A stretch of 64,000 nt of DNA from Albugo candida (lineage: Eukaryota > Oomycota > Peronosporomycetes > Albuginales > Albuginaceae), in NCBI GenBank assembly GCA_905220665.1, contig CAJNAR010000163.1, forward strand, positions 186,001 to 250,000. The letters run 5' to 3'. Made by a program: the position numbers and the translations under genes. Numbering within the stretch: the stretch's first letter is position 1; the number at the start of each line of letters is the position of its first letter. Shown piece after piece: positions 1 to 11,666 of this stretch. The notes beneath the pieces were generated by a model. The model did no database searches. It was not told the origin of the DNA and was given only the letters and a program-made list of their open reading frames with translations.

Positions 1-3000
1 GAAGAAACGCATTGTATCATGGATGGAGTCTTGTGACCTTCTATCATCATTGTTTTCTGTCAGTATCCATGACGAAGTCTTGAAACGTTGTATTCCTATG
101 ATCAAGTTCTTAATCGATATGGAGGCTTTAAGTCGCCTGATGCTGGAGGAGATTTGGATAAAGTATCGCGATAGCTGGACGGGTGGTATCGTACAATCCA
201 TATCGAGTTCTCCCCAAACGCGCAAAGAAGAATCAGCTCCTCTGTATGAGTTAATATTGGATATATGCTCTCAAGGCTCAGCCCAGGTAGAGTGTGATAT
301 GCTATATTTGATTCAGTCCAGTACTATTGCCGACACACTTTACCCAAAAGTGGAAGTACAAATTGCAGAGATTTGTTCCGCAATTGCTCACCGGGCCAAA
401 GAAATCAATCAACAAGACTTGGTGTATGAGATTATAACATTTCTTTGGTGCAATCGTCGATCGTCACAATTTATGGAGAAAATATGTGAGATTTTGGACG
501 GTCAGCTTCAGAAATTCACAAGTAATAGCGAGATTGAACGCTGTTTGAAATGGACCCTTTCATCTATTTTCAAAACTTGCTGGGATCAGATCAAAATCCC
601 CCAAAGTCAAAAAAACAGCCCCATCGAATTGACCGAGGCTCTGAAAGCGCTTACAGCGCTACTCACGTGCATCTCGGCTACAAGGGATTCATCGTCTCAG
701 CTTTTATATCGCTTTTACAAATCAGAGATATTTCCATGGTCCGATTTGAGCACCAAAGCCTTCGGTGTTTCTCTGGTACAGCAATTGACACGTATTTTAG
801 AAAAAAGTTCATGTGAGGAATTGGACCAGGCAATTTTTCTCGCTTTGAATGCAACATGGAGAACCGACGTGAGACTCTCGCACCAATTTGACACTTGGCA
901 GGCTTGCGTTTCCAAAACAGAGCTCTCTGCTATTTGGTCAGCAGTGACAAAGGATCAATTCAGTACTCGATCAAATTTGTATTTTGAATGGATCAACGAA
1001 TGCTGTAAAAGTAGTGAATATGATCATACGGAACTACTCACTGCAGACCTGGCGCGTTGCTTTCTATCATTTGCATTTTGTAATCTTCATGGCCGAAGCA
1101 TTTCGTGCTCCGTTGCTCAGTGCTTTCAGCGCGTGTTCAACCTTGCAAACCGAAATTTGTTGAGAACCAACGAGCTACTGCGTTCCCTTCATGGTATCGA
1201 CACATTGTGGCGTCTCACGATCGAAGCTGAACATCTACAGGTTGTGAGTGAGCTTTCGTCCTTCTTGACTTCCGTCTACGCTGCGTCTGCTGAACAGTAT
1301 CAGTTCAATTTTATTGACTCGTGTTTCACACGCTTGACTCGGGCCAAAGTCGACGCAGATACGCTACAGGACGGACAAGATGGAAAAATCAAAGTTGTGA
1401 TGAGATGTGTGGAGCTTCTTTGTTTTTGTCTGGACGCATACGCCGTTGAAAATAGGAAGCATACCCCACTACCCAAAAGAGCGTCAAAAGTATCAAATTC
1501 TGATGCGAAAGTATCGGAGTGTAGGCTGCGCCAACTGGAGATTTCTCCGCTTGACGAATCTCATCAGCCGGAGAGGCATTCATGGAAGAATTTCGCATCA
1601 AAATTTACGGGTGATAGCACACTGCTTGAGGAAGAGTCAGGAAATTACACTTTGGAAAGAGATGTCGATGGTACGAGTCGAATGAAGCGATACCGCTTTG
1701 ATTCTGCTATTCAATCACCTAGTGAAGGAGGTCCTGACATTTCTTCCCTCAACGTGGAAGGTATCTTGACTTCGGTTGAGAAAGACATTTGCAGAGAAAA
1801 TCGCTGGAAGGAGATCGCTTCCAATGAAGCGAAATACTTCTCACCGATGAGCCAGAAACTTGCACATCATCCAACTTATTTTCCAATACTGTTCGATTTG
1901 ATGGATTGGAATATCTCACTTGACGTCGGTCAACGAGTATGGGAGCTTTTCAGCCGATTACCTTTGAATCAAAGCGCTTTGCAAGAGATGATTACCTTAA
2001 AGCCAGCCAAAAATGCATTGGGTATGGATTGGAGATCTCTGCTCGACATCACACATTTGCATCGACTGCTGTACACACTCTGTGTGATGGAAGGACTTTG
2101 GCTCACATCAGACATTACTACTGAATTCTATCAGACTTTGCGATGGAACTGGATTAATAAATTCACTGTTTTAGGCGGACTCGAGCACTTGTATCGTACA
2201 ATTGCTAATTGGGAACTACAACCTCATCCATCCGTTTATCGTCGTAACCTCGGCTTTTCATGTCTGAGAGCACTCACACGTATGCTTTTGTATTTCATTA
2301 ATGTATCGGATCAAACGAATGTCACGAGAACGGCACATTCCGGTCATTCAGACCCTGAGAACGCTAGTCATTCTTTGTCGGATGATTTTGAGTCTCGCTT
2401 TATTCAAGCCACATTGAAGAAGTATTTACGTGAAAAGCTAAACCTACAGGCGCTCTTGATGTTGACCTCGGACCGAATTTGTCAGCTGTGCGCAAACACA
2501 GACTGCGTGACAGCCGATCAGCATGAATTAATCACCTCCAGTCTCCAACTTTTCGCAATTGTGCTCGAAAAAGAAGTAGCGTTTGATCGGGCAAACTCGA
2601 CACCACTTTGCGTAGACCTCTTACAAGCCGACGGAAGCATGCACTTATCGTCTCTCTTGAATGCTCTATTCATCAAATGTCCATGTTTGGACACGCGTAC
2701 CTCAGGCTTGATGATTCTAGGGCGGCTTACACGAAGCGCTTGTAAGAATGCCAAGGGTTTGAAGCTTGTCCATCATTTTTTGATGCACGCTCTGCAGATG
2801 GTGACACCGTATATCAAGTCTTTCGACGATACAAAGAACGGGGCTTTCGCCAAGAAATCTGACATTCTCACTTTTGCAAACACGATTTTGAAGCAAGCGT
2901 TTCGCATGGACACGGATAAAGTCATTATTTATATGTTAGAGCCTTTACTACTGCAAAACGCTTTTCCACAAAAATGGGCGACATGTTTGGGGGCATTAGA

Positions 3001-6000
3001 ATCAACCTTAAGGACTCAGTATGCTTGGCAAGGTCTTTTGAAGCTACTCGTACAATTGACTAATGTAAGCGACGCCGTCTCCAGGGCCATCCTCGAATGT
3101 GCGGATTGGGATCTCAACGAGTGGGTGTACAAACATATCTTTGGACGGATACATGGTCTTGAAAATAAAGATATTGACTTTGCAAATGTTCGAGTCCACG
3201 TTCCTTCTTTGGCCATATGTGCAGCAGAGTCTCGCCAGGAAGCCTTTCAACTTGCACTCAATTTAATTGTGCCATCAACATGCCCGACAAATGTGTTTGG
3301 GAACGAGAAAGCGCTTACTACTCTTGTAACGATATTAGAGCAAGTGAGACATCTTCATAGAGCGGCATTGATCACCTTGCAAATTCATAATCAACCTTGG
3401 GACTGTGAGCCCAGTCAGGAGATGCTGACTGAAGAAGACGCGGATTTGTCGCCTGGACTTGTGAATCCAGGCTCAATTTGCTACATGAATGCACTGCTTC
3501 AGCAGCTATTTATGATCCCTTCGTTTCGTCGTGGTATTCTGACGCTCCGTTTACCGGAAATGAACAAAGATCTTTGTGATGTCACAACGATACAATGGGT
3601 TGATGAGTTCACTCAACTTCAGAGACTGTTTGCTGCAATGGCGTTTACCAATTCTACTGCGGTTGATCCGACCTGGTTTGCACTATCGCATACCGATCTT
3701 GAAGGGAATCTGACGAATCTTGATATGCAAATGGATGCAGATGAGTTTTTTTGCATGCTACTTGACCGTCTGAAGAGCCTGCTGGAAATCACACGAGATT
3801 CCTCCGGTCCAGAAGCCATTAATCCGCTTGACACTTGTTTTGGTGGCAAGCTTGTCCACCAGATCACTACAGAACACGGAGTTATCTCGGAACGGGAAGA
3901 ACCATTTTTTGCGTTAAGCCTCGAGGTCACAAATCAAGGCAAATTGGAACAATCTCTAGCGCTGTATGTGGAGGAGGAAAACCTGAGCGGATCGAATGCA
4001 TATTTTTGCGAGAAAGAGCAGCAGAAAGTGAATGCGATAAAACGGGTGCGTCTACAAACACTACCGAACGTGCTCGTGTTTCACCTCAAGCGCTTCACTT
4101 TCGACTTTGACACGATGGAAAAATACAAAAGTAATGATGTGCTCGAATTTCCTTTCAGTATTGACATGAAACCCTTTACGAGTCAAAGCGGAATAGAAGA
4201 CGATGAAAAAGGTGGTTTGCATTATCGGCTTCGAGGAATTGTCATTCATGTGGGAACAGCGGATGCTGGCCATTACTATTCCTACATTGATGCTGGGCCC
4301 AAGGAAGGTTGGTATGAATGGAATGATCATCTCGTTCGGAAGATTGAAATTTCAAATATTGGAAAAGAATGCTTTGGAGGCCAAGATCTTATGGTTGAAT
4401 GGGATTCGCATGCTCGGCGATATATTTCAGTGCCAAAAGCCCGAAAGCATAGTGCTTACGTTCTACTCTATGAGCCAGCCCAAATGGAAATCAGTGGAAA
4501 CGCTAACAAGACGCTCTTACATCATGAAATTTGTGAGAAAAATCCTTCCTTGGCATCAGTGCTAACGTCAATAAACGTGGCAAATTACTTGCGAAAAGCC
4601 TTGGCTACCACTATGTCTTCGGAATATCTCGCATTTCTAGGTGAATTGGTTGTGCGTACTATGGCTGCTTCAAATCAGAATGGAATTCTTGGCGCTAGGA
4701 CAATTCTCGCAGATACAATGACTTGGGAAAATTTGTATGATACACTTTTGTGCACCAAATCATTGGGTGTCTCTGCTGCAAAAGTAGCAAGCGAATGGCT
4801 CTTTGGAATAGCTCCATCCTTCTCATTAAGCAGCTTCACTAATAGTAGCGACTGGGTCATGTATCTAACAGATTCGATTGTGAAATGGGTACAAGGCGCA
4901 CCCGAAGAGGAAGCAGTTTTATTCTCGTGCTGGCTTTTACACGAGTTGGTTTTTATCCGAATGAAAGAACTTCCGACACATAAGCATGACTCAACGTCAG
5001 AGCATGGTTTATCGATCGCACGAACGTGGTTACTCGATATTCTCCTTGTACAGAGCAATATGGTGCTTAGGGAAGCATGGGAAGTGATTTCAGCAATTTG
5101 TATCAAGAAGCTTGTAGCCATTCCTTCGCACCATTTGGTACAAAGTGCTTTGAAGGAGTATGTAGCATATATGGTAGAGTTATTCTGGTGTCGTGGTGCG
5201 ATCAACATCGTAGATCCACTACAAATCTCATCGACTATATTTGCACCACCGATTTCATTAAAAGTAGCTTTTTCTAACCATCCCACATGCTACGAAATCG
5301 ACGATTCCAATTCAGTCAGTGTTGTTCCGATGGAAGCCCTTGTTGTAGGGATACTTGAAATTGGCAAAGCGATAAAGAATCTGATACAAGGATTCCCGAC
5401 AGTCTTGGAAACTGATGTATTCAACATGGAAGCATTTTCGAATCAGTTCTTACTTTCCTTACAAAGCTCTTTCGGTGGACAAGCAAGAAAGCGGAATTTG
5501 GAAGATTCAGATCGCATCGATTTCAGGTTGGCTTCTCGTGCTCGATCTTCTACTATTCATTTAGAGCTCACGATTATGCGATTGCTCTGTGACCACGATT
5601 CTGTATCACGGCTATGTGATCCAGAACTGCTACTTAGTTCCGATATATTATATTGCGCAATCCAGCACAATTCACTGACTCCTGAAATCAGCAAATTGTA
5701 TTCACGGACAATAACGACGTCAATTTCAAGTCTTTTGTCTGATACTCCGCTGCATTACCTCAAGAGCATTGTAGCGACCTTGATGCATGTCTTAGAGTGT
5801 GTGAAAACAACCGAGTATGAAGCTTTTCTCCATATTTTGGATACTATATTGGATCATATTGAGCGAGCAAAGGAAAATCGGCTGAAAGTGAAGCAATTAG
5901 AAGCATGGTACAAATTGTTATTTTCAAGTAGTTGTGGAATTCTAGGATTTGCGTACAATTACCGCGAGCAAGAAGCGTTGACGAATCTGACATTCGCATT

Positions 6001-6418
6001 GTTACAATTCACGTTGAAACGATGTCAAAAATCGGACGTATTACGAAACCTTCTCGTATCGGATGATTTGGGCCCTTGGGATCACAACACACAAGAAAGC
6101 ACGAACAATGGCGAGAGCCCGAAAACAGCTAGCCAGCACATGTGGTTTGTGCACTGGCTACGGAAATACTCGGAGCGATCGAAAGAAACTACGAGATCTG
6201 TTTATATTGGGCGAGGGAGAGAACTCGCGTCACCATGCAGAAAAGGGAATAATACTAGTGTTATTGACACGCTGAAAGCGGTACTCGGTGTATCGGAATC
6301 GATGTTGGAAAGCGATGATAAAATTGCCTTTACCGAAACTTCACATATCAAAATGAGATTGAGAGAAGCACCACAGCACGAAGACGAAGAAGTTGATCAG
6401 CAAAGCACTGATTCGTAG
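1..6418 (+). CDS. Giant ubiquitin-specific protease (USP9X/USP24/USP34-like), 5' truncated by window edge
   Basis: Cysteine deubiquitinase that would remove ubiquitin from protein substrates. The frame is open to the left edge; the first ATG is at 23, but codons continue upstream, so the true start probably lies outside. About 2,131 residues from that ATG fit the very large USP9X/USP24/USP34 group. Residues 1-1140 are helical, repeat-like scaffold without a recognisable motif. The UCH domain begins with the Cys box GSICYMNALLQQLF (catalytic Cys1153, numbered from the ATG at 23). The ubiquitin-binding core includes VLVFHLKRFTFDFDTMEKYK, and the His box DAGHYYSYID gives His1417 followed by WYEWND (Asn1434/Asp1435). 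All three catalytic positions are present, so it should be active. The C-terminal 650 residues are again helical scaffold, and the last 30 are acidic. There are no introns in the visible part. Family assignment is firm; orthology to one animal USP is not. Confidence 0.93.
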   Translation, partial: KKRIVSWMESCDLLSSLFSVSIHDEVLKRCIPMIKFLIDMEALSRLMLEEIWIKYRDSWTGGIVQSISSSPQTRKEESAPLYELILDICSQGSAQVECDMLYLIQSSTIADTLYPKVEVQIAEICSAIAHRAKEINQQDLVYEIITFLWCNRRSSQFMEKICEILDGQLQKFTSNSEIERCLKWTLSSIFKTCWDQIKIPQSQKNSPIELTEALKALTALLTCISATRDSSSQLLYRFYKSEIFPWSDLSTKAFGVSLVQQLTRILEKSSCEELDQAIFLALNATWRTDVRLSHQFDTWQACVSKTELSAIWSAVTKDQFSTRSNLYFEWINECCKSSEYDHTELLTADLARCFLSFAFCNLHGRSISCSVAQCFQRVFNLANRNLLRTNELLRSLHGIDTLWRLTIEAEHLQVVSELSSFLTSVYAASAEQYQFNFIDSCFTRLTRAKVDADTLQDGQDGKIKVVMRCVELLCFCLDAYAVENRKHTPLPKRASKVSNSDAKVSECRLRQLEISPLDESHQPERHSWKNFASKFTGDSTLLEEESGNYTLERDVDGTSRMKRYRFDSAIQSPSEGGPDISSLNVEGILTSVEKDICRENRWKEIASNEAKYFSPMSQKLAHHPTYFPILFDLMDWNISLDVGQRVWELFSRLPLNQSALQEMITLKPAKNALGMDWRSLLDITHLHRLLYTLCVMEGLWLTSDITTEFYQTLRWNWINKFTVLGGLEHLYRTIANWELQPHPSVYRRNLGFSCLRALTRMLLYFINVSDQTNVTRTAHSGHSDPENASHSLSDDFESRFIQATLKKYLREKLNLQALLMLTSDRICQLCANTDCVTADQHELITSSLQLFAIVLEKEVAFDRANSTPLCVDLLQADGSMHLSSLLNALFIKCPCLDTRTSGLMILGRLTRSACKNAKGLKLVHHFLMHALQMVTPYIKSFDDTKNGAFAKKSDILTFANTILKQAFRMDTDKVIIYMLEPLLLQNAFPQKWATCLGALESTLRTQYAWQGLLKLLVQLTNVSDAVSRAILECADWDLNEWVYKHIFGRIHGLENKDIDFANVRVHVPSLAICAAESRQEAFQLALNLIVPSTCPTNVFGNEKALTTLVTILEQVRHLHRAALITLQIHNQPWDCEPSQEMLTEEDADLSPGLVNPGSICYMNALLQQLFMIPSFRRGILTLRLPEMNKDLCDVTTIQWVDEFTQLQRLFAAMAFTNSTAVDPTWFALSHTDLEGNLTNLDMQMDADEFFCMLLDRLKSLLEITRDSSGPEAINPLDTCFGGKLVHQITTEHGVISEREEPFFALSLEVTNQGKLEQSLALYVEEENLSGSNAYFCEKEQQKVNAIKRVRLQTLPNVLVFHLKRFTFDFDTMEKYKSNDVLEFPFSIDMKPFTSQSGIEDDEKGGLHYRLRGIVIHVGTADAGHYYSYIDAGPKEGWYEWNDHLVRKIEISNIGKECFGGQDLMVEWDSHARRYISVPKARKHSAYVLLYEPAQMEISGNANKTLLHHEICEKNPSLASVLTSINVANYLRKALATTMSSEYLAFLGELVVRTMAASNQNGILGARTILADTMTWENLYDTLLCTKSLGVSAAKVASEWLFGIAPSFSLSSFTNSSDWVMYLTDSIVKWVQGAPEEEAVLFSCWLLHELVFIRMKELPTHKHDSTSEHGLSIARTWLLDILLVQSNMVLREAWEVISAICIKKLVAIPSHHLVQSALKEYVAYMVELFWCRGAINIVDPLQISSTIFAPPISLKVAFSNHPTCYEIDDSNSVSVVPMEALVVGILEIGKAIKNLIQGFPTVLETDVFNMEAFSNQFLLSLQSSFGGQARKRNLEDSDRIDFRLASRARSSTIHLELTIMRLLCDHDSVSRLCDPELLLSSDILYCAIQHNSLTPEISKLYSRTITTSISSLLSDTPLHYLKSIVATLMHVLECVKTTEYEAFLHILDTILDHIERAKENRLKVKQLEAWYKLLFSSSCGILGFAYNYREQEALTNLTFALLQFTLKRCQKSDVLRNLLVSDDLGPWDHNTQESTNNGESPKTASQHMWFVHWLRKYSERSKETTRSVYIGRGRELASPCRKGNNTSVIDTLKAVLGVSESMLESDDKIAFTETSHIKMRLREAPQHEDEEVDQQSTDS

Positions 6419-8916
6419 TTGGTGACCAGTTATGATAGTCCTACATTTTCGCTTTGAGGAGTCAGCAAGGTGAGAGCTTTTGGCTAGCCTGCTGATAATC
6501 AGCTGAATTGTTAAGCTGTAAAGTTGAGGACGCAGAGAATTAAGTAATGTCTCTTCTCTGTGATGTAGTCTCAGGTCGTGCAGCCCGACAATGTTGTCTC
6601 TATTTGCGTTAGATGTTGTAATCATTTGAATGTTGTGGGTACCTGCAAGTTAATCTGTATGTCACAAGCCAATTTGGACCATGTGTATCTGGAACTCTCG
6701 ATAGGAAGTTGGTATGAAGCAAGTCAATTGGTTCCAGAAGAGACGAAAAAAATTGTCTTCAAGGAATAGTATCTAGGGAAGCTATCCCACCCATAAGCTA
6801 TTCCTACGTTCTGACTTCTACATAATGCAAAATTCTATCGAGAAAGATATGCAATTCTGACAGTTGACACCTGGAGTAAAAGTATCCGTTTGAATGCTTT
6901 AGTCGTCAGTACGATCATGAATGTAAATTGCCGCCAAGAGGATATGCACATGGAGTACTGGCTCCTCGTGGACCCGAAACTCTTTTATTTCACGACAGAA
7001 AAAAAATGCGCTGCTTTCCAAGTACATAAGATTTAAGCTCAAGCAGCAGTAGGTCTACGCGCATACATAAGTGTGATTTAAGCGCATAACTTGATCAAAA
7101 AATAGCTTTCCTTCGTATCGATAAAAGAGCACATGCAGACGTGTTCCCGGGTACATCCACCAGTAAAAATCGTCATCTCTTTGAAGTTCTTCATGAAAAT
7201 TGGTGTACACCCCAGCACACTTTAATGATGCTTCCTCGCACTGTGAAGGAGCGCGCCAGGATGATGATGATGGGGACGGCTTATCACAATATACATTTCA
7301 CCACCGCTTATCGTAAACCTAAAGCGCGCAAGATCCTGACGACGCAATGCAAATTTTTTCATGAATCCAACCTGTAAGATTGATCATGCCGCTACGTGCC
7401 TGCGGTAGGCGGTAAGAAGATTCCTGCCGTCACCCACGCAACGTTTCTAGCAAAGGCTGAGAAGCTACGCGAAGAAATGCAGTACTGTCAGCCACTGACG
7501 TTGTCGTTGAGTGCTACAGGGAAGAAAGTGCCATTTCTCTCGATCGAGACGTCTCAGACAGCATCGGCTCCATCCACGAATATTTCAGACAAATGTGGTA
7601 GCAGTGAGGAGCATAGCAGTTGAGAAAAGTAAGAGTTTTTTCGAGGTGCGCTACTGCAACGCTGTTGCTGACGATGCAGCTGGGTTGGTCAAGCGCTTGT
7701 TTTCTTCACTAAAAATGCAGTGCGTGGCTTCTGGGGCGTTCGAATATCCGCGGAACTGAAGCCGGATTTTACCAAAGTGGCAAACAGATGCACGGATCGA
7801 ATTGTAATAAACTGCAACGAAAGTCGATTACAGATGCTCGACGCATTCATCTTGTGCTGTACTTGGAAAAATGTAACTCATGCGTGTCCAGGTACTACCT
7901 TCAACCACGACGTCGCACTTGTAGCCGCAAGACACATGTGAAGCGTTAAAGGAGACAACCGACATGCATAAACATTGAGAAAGAATTACATAGTCGATCC
8001 TCCATTTCAACGAAGTTACCTCGGGCCGCTGTGACCCCGGACACAATCGCTCTCTACCAGCGCACATTGAATCAGCGAAGATGATTTTGAAGAGTCTGTG
8101 AACATGAGTGAAATCCTATCTTTTGGTTCTGTAAATGGCATTTTTGCTCTTTCACGGGATATACTTTGTAAGCAAGACATTGGATCGTATCTGAAAATGA
8201 TAGTACTGGAGTGAGTGGTAACCCATCGCGATGAAGCATTATGATGTTGTAGTATGATTTGTTTTTAGCTGTCATCAACTGGAGATACTCATAGCTCACA
8301 TTCACTACTACCGATACATTAGTGCTGCCAAACGCGAGTGAGTTTCTTGCTCATCGTGTCGAAGTTTAGTGGGCGGTCTAATAAAGTGGAGGAACAGAAT
8401 ATCTAACAAGGTCTGGCAGTTTGTGAGATGGATCTTGGACAAAATGACAAACACGGAGAGATTGATTGCAAAACTTTCGAAATCTTTCATCAAGTACATG
8501 ACATTTTGAGCGCTCAATGGCAAATGCAGAATGAAGAGGAGATGAAGAAACTGCTAGATACATCAGGAGAAAGTGAAGCACTCAATCTTATCCCTGCAAT
8601 ACAATGTATGCGCGTACCGATCTCTTCCTCGGCATAAGTCGATATATTGTGCCGCAGATAAATCTACCGCATGTGCGATTTTGGTTCGAAGTATTATCAT
8701 AGGGAACATAATGTTTGTTCATTTTGTATCGGACAGCAAAAGTTTTCGACTTGATATAAAGTAAGGCGAATATGCCAATTTGCCACTCTATGATCAAATC
8801 ATCCAAACGATTGACTCGTAGAATCCCGCATACGGACAAGAAGAAAAGAGACATAAACCTTCGAAGAGAGTATTTGAAAGCAAGGTACAAAATCTTATCT
8901 GGCAAAAGAGTGACTT
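6419..8916. other. Intergenic region, no resolvable gene
   Basis: About 2.5 kb without a convincing gene. Short open stretches occur on + in three successive frames between about 7141 and 7941 (for example LREEMQYCQPLTLSLSATGK near 7465). They could be a decayed or heavily spliced gene, but I could not join them with in-phase GT-AG introns. A 69-codon ATG ORF at 8428-8637 matches nothing I know. No repeats or RNA genes were noticed. Confidence 0.4.
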
Positions 8917-9405
8917 ATGATGTGGACGACTAGGATACAGAGAAACGTAATCAATTATTTTGATGACTCACTTCATCCTGCAACCGAAATGGCCCCTGAA
9001 CTTGACAGGCTCGCACAGCCTGTGATGCGAATCATCAGCTTCTTTCTTCATCTCAGAGATTTCGTCAGACTCACCCTTACGAATAAGGTAGTTTTCTGTC
9101 GTTGATTCAATTCACATTCCTTTCTTTCTCAGAATCACGATAGCATTTCAATAAGATGAGCGAGCTTCCCGAAATCTGGAAGGAATATCTTTATCGAGGT
9201 AAGGACAAATTAGGCATCTATGTGGAAGATACTCAATCTCTGCCCAGATTTTCCTGCTACTGTGGCCCCAGAGAAGGCTCTTCATCCTAAAGCACAATAT
9301 CTTCGCATTTTCTTGCGGAAAAAAATGGTACACAAAAGGAAGCACTGTTTGAATCCTTTGGAAACACCCTATAGTCCATGCTTTCGTTGGTCCATTTGCA
9401 AGTAG
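8917..9405 (+). CDS. F-box protein, spliced, 3' end unresolved
   Basis: Predicted substrate adaptor of an SCF-type E3 ubiquitin ligase. Supported exons are 8917-9087, 9156-9198 and 9248 onward, with GT-AG introns of 68 and 49 nt. Joined, they give PELDRLAQPVMRIISFFLHL, then RDFVRLTLTNK, then MSELPEIWKEYLYRDFP, which has the classic F-box layout (Leu/Pro start, SFL..RD.....L.NK, then an LWK.LY.RDF-like end). All three frames have stops just after the nearer AG at 9132, which forces the acceptor at 9155. Exon 3 reads on as HPKAQYLRIFLRKK and meets a stop at 9403-9405. A further donor at about 9399 and more exons up to about 9802 are possible but not proven. The start ATG at 8917 follows an in-frame stop. 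No substrate-binding repeats are visible. Confidence 0.6.
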
Positions 9406-9912
9406 AAGGAAGCGCGAATGTCGTCGTCACATTAACTTCAAATTGCTGAAAGAAAACGTCACTGGTTTGAGCCCAGGAACAAAAATCTGAATATTGGAGG
9501 ATTTGTTTCCAAATGTGAAATATGCAAATTGACCATTTTATTTCAACCTTGAGAATAGAAGCGCTGCTTGATCAAATGGTACTATCATAGTCGTACCCAC
9601 GATAGCTCGCGTGACTGATCGATTGGGGTATCTTTGCTTCGATTGTCACCCCAAGTATAGGAGATCAAGTCGGGCTTCCCGCATCGACTTGATTCCCTTT
9701 CTCCCGCCTAAACGTTATTTTCGAATCGATCCAACAGTAGGCGCACGCTGGCTCCCAGTATGGTTCACTGTCCAAAGGCCATGTCGGCAAAAGTATCTCT
9801 GATTCCTACCTCGCTAAGATGACCCCAGGACTTGATCCTTCTATGGATCGACGTTAAGCTTCTATTAACTGTGAACGAAACTTACAATCTAGAGACACTT
9901 CGACGCGTTGTA

Positions 9913-11108
9913 ATGGAAAGCATACTGGAAGAATGCGAAGAATTACCCACCAGAATCTCTGTCTCCCACATTTGCCAGAATCTTTCTGTTAAAGGCGACA
10001 TAATTGTTCGTCTGTTGTTTGAGACGTTATACTGATACTCACACACAATTTCGTATAAGATTTATGCACACAACACTGAGATTATCTTTGCGGATACGAT
10101 CGGGGAGATTACTAAAAAGTCTTCGGATCCGATTGGCACCATCCAACAAGTTCGAATGTGCTCATTACCAAGTATCTGCATTGTAGTGGTTACCACAGAC
10201 GTTGGAATACAGGTTATGTGGCTGATTTCTTTGGCAGAACAATATGAATAAAGATTTACTATCTCAAGGCCCTTGATAAGAGTGGAGCAAAGCCCATGCT
10301 TCAATATCCATCGCCAAACCAAGTACAGACTAAAGGTCACAATGTATGCCCGCAATATGAGATCGGATTGATAATTATAATACTCGATGTAGTGGATGAC
10401 TGTGGCTTTTATCGCGGTATTTCCGCGCTCGAATTGATGGAGCATATATTCTTAGTCGTCGGTACGCACACCAATGGCGATTTTTTGACGTAGCTGATTG
10501 ATCTCGATGTAGGCACATCAACAGGCGATATCTTGTTCTTTAAATCGAAAAGCACGCTGAAGTCAGCTCCCCTTCCAAAAATGGAGCTATTGCGTAAAAT
10601 CAATTGCCATGACCACGCTGTTTGTAGTGCTGAAAGCACCCTCAGTGGCTCTTTTTTGGCCACGTCTGATGAATACGGCACGGTGATCCTGTATGATCCA
10701 AACAATGATTTTGACATTTTACACCGGATCAACGGAGCCGGCTATTCTGTGACCACTATGAGATTTCTTAATGATGACTGGCTAGTTTGTGGGCATCTCA
10801 ATGGTCTCGTTCATTTCCACAAAACATCCGATGCAAAACTTTACGCCCGACTCGCCGCACATGCTCGCGCACTCACCGCCATGGATTCTTTCGGCATGAG
10901 GTTCATTACGGTTGGCGAAGACACATTTATGAATGTATGGGAGCTGAATATCAGTGCGGAAATGCCTGAGGTCGAGCTATTGGAGTCAAAGGAGATCCAG
11001 GATGAAATCTTGGTCGGAGTTGCGTTCGATAGCGACACGCGTATGGTGTATACCGCATCATATGACAATACTTACTTAAGAAGCTGGAAAGTAGAGTTCG
11101 ACGACTAA
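9913..11108 (+). CDS. WDR54: WDR54-like WD40 repeat protein
   Basis: A WD40 propeller protein; in animals WDR54 is linked to signalling and to ciliated tissues, and its role here is unknown. Exons that keep frame are 9913-10005, 10060-10212, 10269-10461 and 10513-11108, giving about 344 aa, close to the animal length of about 334. Landmarks match animal WDR54 in order: CQNLSV near the N-terminus, QVRMCSLPSICIVVVTTDVG (animal QVHWCVLP...HRGIQ), HIFLVVG|TSTGDILFF across the last intron, then RLAAHARALTAMDS and GEDTFMNVWEL, with YTASYDNTYLRSWKVEF at the end. The acceptor of intron 2 is ambiguous (10254 or 10269), and an in-frame 57-nt stretch at 10341-10397 could be one more intron. It lies about 130 bp upstream of the roadblock dynein gene on the same strand. 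Confidence 0.8.
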
Positions 11109-11239
11109 TTACTAGATAAAAGTTCAAAGAAACCACTTGAATCACTGTTGCTTGTGAGATTCAGGGTCCTGATAGCGTCTCCACATGATCCTGAAATAGA
11201 AATTATGACATAATTGGAGGCATCAGGCGCGTTTCCAGG

Positions 11240-11666
11240 ATGGTAAGAGTCTGATGAAAGGCGAGGCATTATTGAGAGCTGCTGCGTAGCCCGGTTATGA
11301 AGCGGAAGAGACAATTAAGCGACTAAAGAGCCATAAAGGAGTACAAGCAGTGTTAATTGTGAATCAGGAGGGAATTCCTATCTATTCGAGCACAAATGAC
11401 GAGGAATTCGCAACAGATCACGCAGCTTTGATATCGCAATTGGCGGCCAAAGCCAAATCCACTATTCGAACCCTTGATCCAACAAATGACGTCACTTTCT
11501 TACGCATTCGATCAAAAAAGCACGAGATTATGATCGCACCAGGTAGAGCCTTTTTTCAAAATGGATCCATTTTCACTGTCTACTCTTAGACAAGGAATAC
11601 GCTTTGATTGTCATACAAAGTCCGAATCCGACATTAGCGAACGATTCACAGGATAGTACTAGCTGA
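11240..11666 (+). CDS. DYNLRB: Roadblock/LC7-type dynein light chain
   Basis: Light chain of cytoplasmic or axonemal dynein, which dimerises on the dynein intermediate chain. Exons are 11240-11242, 11290-11542 and 11590-11666, with two 47-nt introns, giving 110 aa (animal DYNLRB is about 96). The protein begins MPGYEAEETIKRLKSHKGVQ, continues AVLIVNQEGIPIYSS and DPTNDVTFLRIRSKKHEIMI, and ends APDKEYALIVIQSPNPTL plus a short tail. These are the diagnostic blocks of the family. The first coding exon is only the ATG, followed directly by the donor GTAAGA; without splicing, an in-frame TAG (11287-11289) blocks upstream extension of exon 2. If the second intron is read through, the conserved C-terminus is lost. 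Very secure family call. Confidence 0.9.

Noticed and set aside
4675..5286. 203-codon open frame on the minus strand
   Set aside because: Antisense to the giant USP, composition of a reverse reading, no family features.
10062..10445. 127-codon open frame on the minus strand
   Set aside because: It lies antisense to WDR54 exons 2-3, whose spliced product matches the animal family in order, so it is a shadow.
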